The notes beneath the pieces are model-generated. The model worked only from the letters and a program-made list of their open reading frames with translations, was not told where the DNA came from and did no database searches. 64,000 nt of DNA. It comes from Dama dama. Taxonomy: Eukaryota > Chordata > Mammalia > Artiodactyla > Cervidae. The DNA is taken from positions 129,204,501-129,268,500 of the forward strand of contig NC_083685.1 in assembly GCF_033118175.1 (NCBI RefSeq), in the 5' to 3' direction. Below are positions 56,675-64,000 of the stretch, piece after piece. How positions within the stretch are numbered: the stretch's first letter is position 1; each line of letters starts with the position of its first letter. The translations under genes and the position numbers were made by a program.

Positions 56675-56858
56675 CCCTTTTTTTATATATATTTATTTAT
56701 TATTTATTTAGTTTGGGGCTGTGTTGGGTCTCAGTTGTGGCACATGGGCTTGGTTGCTCTGTGGCATGTTGGATCTTAGTCCCCCAAGCAGGGCTGGAAC
56801 CCACATCTTCCACATTGGAAGGCAAAGTCTTAAGCACTAGGACACCAGGGAGTTCCAG
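56675..56858 (-). mobile_element. CHR-type tRNA SINE
   Basis: Antisense: (TTTA)n left end, TGGGGCTGTGTTGGGTCTCA, CATGTTGGATCTTAGTCCCC and GGACACCAGGGAGTTCC at the head. Perfect TSD GGGAACATTT (56665-56674 and 56859-56868). Confidence 0.94.
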
Positions 56859-57007
56859 GGGAACATTTTTCAATGGAAGTTAGGACACAGACGGCAGGGG
56901 GATATTTGGTTTCTACCAAGAAGACCTCTTAGCTTTTAAAGTCTGTGTTAATAATACCTATTGACATACCAGAAGGAACATTGTATTAACATTATCAAAG
57001 TATGCCT

Positions 57008-57153
57008 TTACTGTTTGAGCCATCCCTGGGTGGGGAAGCTCCCCTGGAGGACAGCATGGCAGCCCACCCCAGTGATATTGCCTGGAGAATCCCATGGACA
57101 GAGGGGAGCCTGGCGGGTCGCAGAGTTGGACATGACTGAGCAGATAAGCCCAG
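57008..57153 (+). mobile_element. Bov-tA/Bov-A SINE, shortened
   Basis: GGTGGGGAAGCTCCCCTGGA through CCTGGAGAATCCCATGGACA to GCAGAGTTGGACATGACTGA. The tRNA head is almost absent. Perfect TSD CAAAGTATGCCT (56996-57007 and 57154-57165). Confidence 0.94.
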
Positions 57154-57384
57154 CAAAGTATGCCTAGCAGATGACACTTTCAGCAGTTACTCTCTCTATT
57201 TAATGTAGTAAAGTTAGAAATGACTGCATGTTTTTGCAATAACAGTATAAAAACACACAAAATTTAAAACATACCTGTGTCAGCAATTCAAGCAGGAGTT
57301 TTATTCCAGCTGTTAAATTAATTAGAAGTATACTTTAATTCTGTACTTCTGCTTAATCTGTTTATCCAGGAAAAATGTAAGGAT

Positions 57385-57650
57385 TAGGAGCAAGGGTTCC
57401 AGACAAAATCAGATGGCATGGGTTCAAATTCAAGCTCTGACACCAGCTAGCAATCAAATACCAAGAATGTTACTTTGCCGGGACCTATCCTTCCAATCTG
57501 TTGAGATTATAGTACTACCTACTTACAGATGGTGTTACGAGACTCTGTCCTCACAATATATGAACAGCCTCAGAACAATGCCTGAAGCATAGTATATAAA
57601 GTGTTGCTACTGTTAATAACTACCAGTAGTAAGTACTAGGTTGGCCAGAG
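57385..57650 (+). mobile_element. MIR, nearly full length
   Basis: TGGCATGGGTTCAAATTCAA (tRNA-derived B-box region), CCTACTTACAGATGGTGTTA and CAATGCCTGAAGCATAGTAT near the end, about 265 bp in the MIR order. Confidence 0.75.
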
Positions 57651-60600
57651 TTCATTCTAGTTTTGTTTAACATCGTGGAGAGAAGAGAAAATGAGAGAGT
57701 AAGAGAAAAGGAAGAAAAGAAGGAAGCAGCCTCACTCTGGATCATGATATTAGCAAAAACCTCAGGGGAACACAGGCACACGTGCTGGTGCCAGCATTGA
57801 CATATTTTGCTGGAATCAGTCTCCGTTTTCCATTTTATTTTGTTTTTAAAGAATACGTCCAGGTTTCCATAAGGTGTGTTAAATATTCAAGGATGGCAAA
57901 TTAAAAGGATCGACTGAATTCTATTTTTAAGGGAGTGTGGTGATTAAATCAAAGCAATGGTGCACCACACATACTAATAGACGGATTGTAACTCTGATCA
58001 GCCATCAGATAATATACCTAACTTAAGGGGAGTGTGTATGTATGTCTCTGTGAATTTAAGGGGAGTGTGTATGTATGTCTCTGTGTGTCTGCTGCTTCAT
58101 CTACATTCACTTACACCCCCTAAGGGAAAGAAAGAGCTGCATCTGAGAGGCACCCAGCAGGGGTGAGAGAGCAAAATCTGAGGCAAATATGGGGATTGAA
58201 CCTGCAACCTTAGCACTTCATGTGTGTTCTCCTATTCACCTGAGACAGCAATCTGACTTGCTATAATTTACATCTCTGCTATTCAACTACATCAGTAAAT
58301 GCACCATTTAACAATAGCTAATCTCAAAATAGGAAGTTGAATCTGTAATAATACCCTGACTTATTATTCATTTTCACAACAGAATTTGGGCCACATAGCC
58401 AGCGTGTAGTAAGTAAGGTATTAGTGAAGTGACGGAAGCCGGTGCTTGCTGCCTGGGTAATTTGTGTTCACACAGCTCCTGCTGATCAGCAGCAGGGAGG
58501 CGGATGTCTGAAACTCTGAATGGAAAAAGCCTGAACACACCTGTGACTTGCTCATTTTACATAGAGATTATGTGCAGGGGGAGAAGCTTAAATCCTAAAG
58601 CCTCCAGATAAAAATGTGAGGCGGCCTTTCTTTAGTCTTAATACATATAAATAAATTTCCACGGATCTAGGATAGTCTTATGGTTCTCTACCAACAGTTT
58701 AAACCAGAAAATACTTAAAGTGAAAATTAATAAGGTGGTATATTTAAAAAAAGAAAGAAAGAAAAATAAAGAAAAAATAGTGAATGGAGATTGTCCCTCT
58801 TCCTTTATTCAAATGTTTTCTTTCTACCACATTTTATGTATATGTATAAATATATCTCTCTATATATATTTCAATTATTTACCTCCTATGTGGATAAATG
58901 ACCCTAAGATACTACAGCATACATAACTCTGTGTACTATCTAGTGGGTAACTCAATTATATTAATATTATGCATCTCATACAAGGCTTTTTCTTATTATC
59001 CTTCACCCAAGTATAGGAAACACATGGGCAATTATGCTGAATCTTTGTTGAAACTTCTGAGGCATTCAGCTGTATAAGAAAGAAGAAAAACTGTGATACC
59101 CACCAGTGTTTCTTATAACACCATAATGTTCATAATCTATCTAACTTTCATCATGGAAAAACAAGTAGGTTAACAAAACCCCTCAGCCTTACCCCTTCTA
59201 GGTTATTTTTATTTTTCTTCTTATTTCTTATTTTTCTTCTCAGTCAGTGTATAGTCACTAAGGATTAATATTTTGGAGCATCAATAAATGGTTTAAAACT
59301 CTGCTGCCCAAGAATAGATGCATCTGTGCCTTGAAGTGTGCCTTTAAACTAGGCTTATTTAAGTTTCTTTGGGCTTTTTTCCTCATTAAACTTTTTTTTT
59401 TTTAATGGATCTTAAATTCTATGACAGATTTTTGGTCGTTTCCATTAAAAAGTACTGATTTTAAAAATTAATAACTTAAAACTGTCGCAGACAAAACAAA
59501 GTGTCCACAAAGCACTCTCCTTTCTTTCTAAAGGTTTTACCATGCGTTGGTATCAGTAGCCAGTCTTTTCAAGTTAAATGGCCAGTTGAGATAAATAGTT
59601 CTGTGCCACGACTTCCATCACTAGCTAAGACTGGGGTGGCAGGTGTCAGGGATATTCATTTACAGGTTTAGCTAAGTCTCTAATGATACAAACAGCCCCA
59701 CAGAGAAAGTAGCAAAGGCAACACTCCATTCTGATTGCAGAGACTCGAAAATTTTACTACCCTTTACCTGGTCTCTGCAAACCTCCATATCTGAGAGAGT
59801 TTAATGGGCAAAAAAAACAGTCACTTGGCTAAGAAGTCAAATTATGGTTTCATTAGCATTAAATAATAATCAACTGCATAATATATGATGCCTGAAGAAG
59901 CTCCTCAGCTGCATGTGAGATTCATTACAGCCTAAATATTCTGTTAACTTCACAGAACCATAATAGAGCTATGTGGTTATCAATTAGGTCTTAATAACAT
60001 TTTTCAGCAGGTTCTTTTTCCAAGAATTTTTATTCTTGGAGGAAATAAGAGAGTATAAAAGTTGATCTTAAAAAGAGTGGCATGGAAGTCAAAAAGAGTT
60101 TGGACAGCTAGAAAAGAGAAGAAGAATTCTCAGTACCAACAATTCTCAGCCTTCTCGGAAAATACATGGCATGATTGTCAAGAAGCATCAGTGAAACACC
60201 CACGCCCCTGGAGAGGGGGCATAGGCAGCTGACTTTGGTGCTGTGGGCTGCTGTTAGAACACCCTGGTTTCTTACCACTCCAGATTACCTCTGTGCTGTT
60301 ATCACCAACTCTCTAAAGAATGAACAACAGCTCTTTACTTAATGCTGTCCCACTGGGGTAATGAGGAGCTTAGCTCCAACCCCTGGATCATGCCAGATAA
60401 TGGTTTTCTTGGATATCAAGCTACATTTTGCATAATTGGGTAACAAGCTACTTCAAGGCATTAAATCAACTCATTCTCTGTTTTCCTTGGAGCCTGAGTC
60501 ACCATTTGCCCTATTGACTCATCCTCCGCCAAGGGTTCTGCTTTAAGAAATGGCTGGTGTCCAGAAGAATGTATTTCCTGGAAAAGGATGGTATGGGGGT

Positions 60601-61049
60601 GGTGTGCAAAGGCTTGGGGCAGATCACATGACTCTGGTTTAATCATTCTTGACTTCAGAGCAAAATGCTGGGATTTTTTTTTTTTTCTCCAAAGCAGATT
60701 TTTAAAGGATTGGGTTGAATTTTGGATTTTAACCTTTGGGCCCTGAGTAAATAAGAGCACTGTCTTGCAGTTACCCAGGGCTTACCATGAATCAACAAGG
60801 CTTCTTGAAGAGGCCACTGCTTAGAGGTTTGTAAGGCTGATATGTCACCCCTGGGAACATCTGACGTAAGCAAATAGATGGTCATGCAAACCATGGAACT
60901 GGGGGAAGGAAACCCAGCTAGTGAGGACAGTTTTCTCTGTTTGTGGTAGGGCATTTTAGCTCCTGATTCGAGAACAGGTTGTTGGGGAATTGTAGTGACT
61001 GCAGCAGCTTTTCCATCCAAGTGCTGTGGAATTAATACAATGTTATGCA
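57651..61049. other. Long interval without ruminant insertions
   Basis: Apart from the 33-bp tandem there is nothing assignable: a GAAA-rich strip at 58749-58778, a TA-rich strip at 58836-58872 and T-runs at 59391-59403 and 60675-60687. The part 59740-60010 has balanced, conserved-looking composition. Frames are short and domain-free; the longest, 60655-61128 on minus (157 codons), overlaps the T-run and a MER5-like element. Confidence 0.4.
58023..58085. repeat. 33-bp tandem duplication
   Basis: Two identical 30-base blocks (58023-58052 and 58056-58085) starting TTAAGGGGAGTGTGTATGTA, with a 33-base period. The lack of differences implies a recent event. Confidence 0.92.
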
Positions 61050-61190
61050 ACCTTGTCGGCACATCATTGCACCTGGAAAACCGAAGGCCTGAGTCCCACC
61101 CCCAGAGACGCTGACACAAGTGGTCCATATGCCATATCCAGTGGACATATGGATTTTTAAAACATCCTCCAGGTGATTCTCTGACATAGC
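61050..61190 (+). mobile_element. MER5-group hAT MITE relic
   Basis: GGCCTGAGTCCCACCCCCAG, GGATTTTTAAAACATCCTCC and AGGTGATTCTCTGACATAGCC in MER5 order. Ancient, noncoding. Confidence 0.65.
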
Positions 61191-61439
61191 CAAAAAAGAG
61201 AACTCAAACTAAAGGCAGGTGGGAGTAGATATAACACGGAAAGCAGAGAGAGGATAAGGTTGTAGAACTCATAGATTTAAGGGAAAAAAATTGTAACAGC
61301 AAAAGCAGAACAACCCAGAAACAAGCCTTAGGTCCTCCGACAGTAAGCGAACCAATCACCGTATGACTGCTATAGTCACACAATACCTTGTTATTCAGTG
61401 GTGGGAAATGGGCTCCCGCAATACAAGGCAACATCCGCA

Positions 61440-61775
61440 AGTTTCACAAATGTAACACTGATCAGAAAAAGGCTGCAGGAGAAAATATTTAATAGAGTGT
61501 CATTTATATATAATTCAAATATGCAAAACCCCTCTTTTAGGGCCATGCAGATTTATTTTCAAGGCACAAAGAAAAACGACAGACGGATGCACATGAAACT
61601 CAGGATAGCAGCCCCCTTTCAGAGAAGGGTGTTTGGGAGCTTCACAGCTCTTGGCAATGTTCCCTTTACTCCTCTGAGTGGTAGGTACAATCTTTTTTTT
61701 AAAGATAGTCACCTAGAAGATACACTGTACTTCCTTAATGATCACTTTTATTTCACTTTACGAGTCTTGTAACTT
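61440..61775 (+). mobile_element. Ancient repeat relic, L1M-3'-UTR-like
   Basis: TCATTTATATATAATTCAAA, ACTCAGGATAGCAGCCCCCT, GCTCTTGGCAATGTTCCCTT and TTTATTTCACTTTACGAGTC follow the order of an old mammalian repeat I associate with L1M-type 3' UTRs. The family name is uncertain. It explains the 124-codon frame at 61398-61772. Confidence 0.45.
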
Positions 61776-61937
61776 GCTGAAAGTATGAGTTAACTCAGTG
61801 CGAAGGTGTGCTAATAATTTGAAGGTGTGATGGTAAACAGGAGGCAGAAAGTCAAAATGTGATAATATGTATGGATAGGAAGCAGACATTTAAAAGCAGT
61901 TCTCAGGAATTCTTAGAGCACTTTCCTCTTATATGAT

Positions 61938-61992
61938 CAGGAGGGAGGGAGAGAGACATGAAGGGTGGGAAAGGAGGAGAGAAGGGAGGAAA
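61938..61992 (+). repeat. Polypurine tract
   Basis: About 55 bases, nearly all A/G (GGAGGGAGGGAGAGAGACAT and onward). Potential triplex-forming strand asymmetry. Confidence 0.8.
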
Positions 61993-62090
61993 GATTGGCT
62001 TTCTCCTCTTTCAAGTTTAAATAAAGTAACATGTCAGCTCTAGAGTGGCAGAATATAGCTGCTGGGCTCTGTAGGTAAGAGTTAGAAAGT

Positions 62091-62215
62091 GAAGCGGAAG
62101 TTGCTCAGTTGTGTCCAACTCTTTGCGACGCCATGGACTATGGTCACTGGGATTCTCCAGGCCAGAATACTGGAGCGGGTAGCCTTTCCCTTCTCCAGGG
62201 GATCTTCCCAACCCA
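62091..62215 (-). mobile_element. Bov-tA/Bov-A fragment
   Basis: Antisense body: AGTTGCTCAGTTGTGTCCAA, CACTGGGATTCTCCAGGCCA, GGGGATCTTCCCAACCCAG. Part of the middle and the head are missing. Confidence 0.9.
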
Positions 62216-62268
62216 GCCTGACTGTAAAGCCAAGGAGGATTTTCCATTGCATTCAGAGCAACACTGTA

Positions 62269-62312
62269 TGTAACCCTGATTGGAAAAAAGCCGCAGGAGA
62301 AAATATTTAATA
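62269..62312 (+). repeat. Short direct copy of 61451-61494
   Basis: 39 of 44 bases match the segment 818 bp upstream, including an identical 20-base run (GCAGGAGAAAATATTTAATA). Either a second copy of the same old repeat or a local duplication. Confidence 0.65.
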
Positions 62313-62315
62313 CAT

Positions 62316-62750
62316 AGCATCAACGATGTTAGTGACCTCTGTGCCTTGGCAATCATTCTGCTACGATGGGCATCACCCAAGTCTTTCTGACTCAGTCTTT
62401 TCTGGTACACAGAACAGGTTCTCTGTTACACAGGGCAGCAACTCCCTTTCAACGTCTATCCTAAACTGCACAGAGACAGTGAAATCAATGCTTTCTGCAA
62501 AGTGACTATCTGGTGACCCTCAGCATCACCGGGACCTTTTTAGAAACTAAGGTTCCGGGGTCAGGGGCAGCCGTACTGAATCAGAATGCACATGTGCGCT
62601 GTGACCGACGCCCACGTGTTGCCTGTGTGTTGGTCCTTTATTGGACCGGAACCTGGTCGTCCAGAGTCGACAATATGGAAGTGAAAGAAGGAAAGAGGCT
62701 AATATTCCATGGGTTACGCAGCCGGCTTTCACACTCCAGGGAATCAGCCA
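62316..62750. other. No recognisable gene or repeat
   Basis: Mixed composition and unassigned. Some CpGs around 62535-62670. Confidence 0.4.
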
Positions 62751-62751
62751 G

Positions 62752-62818
<67 letters not shown>

Positions 62819-62828
62819 CAGACAGACA
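62752..62828. repeat. Compound microsatellite (TA)n(GA)n(GACA)n
   Basis: About 15 TA units (to 62782), about 15 GA units (to 62811), then about four GACA units. It adjoins the LTR-like block on its right. The GA/GACA part reads on minus as the CT/GTCT-rich downstream edge of the LTR-like block. Confidence 0.95.
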
Positions 62829-63263
62829 CGGGGACCCAAGCTCTGATGGAGCAAAGGTGTTTTAATCAACATGGTGTGGGCATATATACTGTCTTACAAG
62901 GTAGTTATTCTCAGCAAAGATAAAGATTAACATTCTAGACTTACAAAACATAAGGCGATCCATATTAAAGAGAGTTGTAAACAATCACTTTTACCGCATG
63001 GTTCATAAGAAGGAAGAGGGTGCTTATCACTGGATTGATAAACTAACGAAGGACATGCCTGGATTCCTCAGCCCTGGGAAAGGCGTGCCTCTCCTCTTAA
63101 TTCCTGAATATTCAGGAATTAATAAGGAACAGAGAATTCCTGACAGATCCAAAACAGCACACAGGAAGCCTCCTGCTAAGTGCTTGCTGACACCTGGGCA
63201 CTGTGAGGTCTGAGAAGCCAGGCTCTGTGTGTGGAATAGGGCGGCCGCACAGACAGAGGATCA
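62829..63263 (-). mobile_element. Solo ERV LTR, ERVK-type (tentative)
   Basis: Read on minus it has LTR architecture. A promoter-proximal upstream region includes a 26-bp palindrome, GTATATATGCC follows near 62885 as a TATA-like element, and ATTAAAACACC near 62862 is a possible poly(A) signal. A T/C-rich microsatellite follows. I recognise the layout as a common ruminant ERV LTR. Exact ends and TSD are not resolved. No retroviral genes are present. Confidence 0.55.
63097..63122. repeat. Perfect 26-bp palindrome
   Basis: Half-site TTAATTCCTGAAT followed at once by its exact complement, within the LTR-like block. It contains two TTC-NN-GAA cores. Confidence 0.97.
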
Positions 63264-63455
63264 CTGCTCCCCTTTGAATATTTCTCTGATTTTTTTTTTG
63301 CTTTGTTTTAGTATGCACTTGCAGTCTTGCTCACAGCTCTAGACAACTTATCAAAACATGATTCCAAACAAATATTTTCCCCAGGAGTTCTGAAAAATTG
63401 TTTTCCATCTGATATTTACCATTACCATCCAATAAACCTGCTATTGACCCTTGAA

Positions 63456-63668
63456 AGTGAAATAGTTAGTTGCTCATTCATGTCCGACTCTTGTGACCCC
63501 ATGGACTGTAGCCCACCAGGCTCCTCTGTCCATGGGATTCTCCAGGCAAGAATACTGGAGCGGGTTGCCATTCCCTCCTCCAGGGGATCTTCCTGACCCA
63601 GGGATTGCACCTGCGTCTCCTGCATTGCAAACAGATTCTTTACCATCTGAGCCACCAGGGAAACCCAG
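63456..63668 (-). mobile_element. Bov-tA SINE
   Basis: Antisense and complete: GTTAGTTGCTCATTCATGTC, CAGGCAAGAATACTGGAGCG, CTCCTGCATTGCAAACAGAT, GAGCCACCAGGGAAACCC. Confidence 0.96.
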
Positions 63669-64000
63669 TACTGAACAAAGGAAGAACTACTGGTCATTCA
63701 TTTTTCTTCCGAGTCTTACTCATTTAAACCCAGAGTTATGATCCTAGCAAAGCAAAGAAGACATATCATACATTTAGAAGCAGTCCAGAGGAGTGAGTTT
63801 ATCTTGTTTTGCTGATTAAAGCGATGGAGCGTCTTGGCTTGACGACCCTAAGTTTGAGCTGTGCCAAGTATAAATATATTAGTGGTAGGGGAAAAATGTG
63901 ACCATGGAATTTCTGATATCCCTAGGGTAGAGAATCTTGTTGAGAATCTTGTTTAAGATGATTGTAAGTCAATTCTTATTCAGTTTTTTAAGAAGAAATA
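63669..64000. other. No recognisable gene or repeat
   Basis: AT-rich unassigned end of the window. A short direct repeat GAGAATCTTGTT occurs near 63930-63953. Confidence 0.4.

Noticed and set aside
58178..58250. tRNA-like antisense motif (GGGATTGAACCTGCAACC)
   Set aside because: It resembles a tRNA T-arm in reverse, but no cloverleaf can be completed and no SINE body follows. Possibly a very old SINE head.
60655..61128. 157-codon minus-strand frame, the longest not due to BovB RT
   Set aside because: It spans a T-run and a MER5-group relic and has no recognisable domain or signal sequence. The length alone is weak evidence in this composition.
61398..61772. 124-codon plus-strand open frame
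   Set aside because: It coincides with an ancient repeat relic and shows no protein family signature.
62513..62923. Frames containing long YIYI and RERE runs
   Set aside because: They are direct translations of the TA/GA microsatellite, not protein repeats.
1..64000. CRISPR arrays, bacterial operons, phage or plasmid genes
   Set aside because: The repeat content is that of a ruminant nuclear genome; no spaced palindromic repeats or tightly packed open frames occur.

Overview
This window reads as ruminant (cow, sheep or goat type) nuclear DNA from a gene-poor intergenic or intronic stretch. The diagnosis rests on repeats confined to ruminants: about 25 Bov-tA/Bov-A SINEs with a tRNA-Glu-like head and the Bov-A body, and about a dozen BovB (RTE-clade) LINE copies. 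Cetartiodactyl CHR-type tRNA SINEs and bovine-type L1 3' ends are also present. I found no intact protein-coding gene, rRNA, tRNA or CRISPR array. The longest open frames are decayed BovB reverse-transcriptase fragments. I cannot tell the species.

Layout. 0-9 kb: Bov-tA copies, a 98-bp BovB insertion with its own target-site duplication (TSD), a CpG-dense patch (1.44-1.75 kb), an L1 with a short inverted 5' end nested in a BovB copy (4.2-5.2 kb), a second BovB/L1 pair (7.5-8.4 kb) and an ancient MER20 (8.64-8.79 kb). 9-15.6 kb: mostly unique, with a TG/GC tract and two CHR SINEs side by side. 15.6-17.7 kb: a nested block made of an MLT2-type LTR, a rearranged Bov-tA, an old L1 split by a SINE, and a BovB with a perfect 13-bp TSD. 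18-37 kb: scattered SINEs, MIR/L2/MER5 relics, an MLT1-type LTR (31.7-32.3 kb), an old L1 with a CA repeat (32.9-33.6 kb), and a hairpin at 30.9-31.0 kb. 37.6-39.4 kb: a 1.8-kb antisense BovB. 41.4-42.8 kb: two direct copies of an unidentified ~200-bp sequence. 46.2-49.5 kb: a nearly full-length BovB split by a Bov-A2. 50.3-51.4 kb: another BovB. 55.2-62.1 kb: remarkably poor in ruminant-specific insertions. 62.7-63.3 kb: a compound microsatellite and an antisense ERV LTR. The window ends with a Bov-tA.

The elements interact as parasites rather than as an operon. BovB supplies the reverse transcriptase thought to mobilise Bov-A/Bov-tA, which share BovB end sequences. L1 and the poly(A)-tailed CHR SINEs form the second system. 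TSDs and nesting give a partial relative timeline. No wholly new biological system stood out. The most unusual items are the ~200-bp duplicated unknown sequence, an insertion that appears to consist only of a poly(A) tail, two very short 5' inversions, and the repeat-poor 55-62 kb interval.
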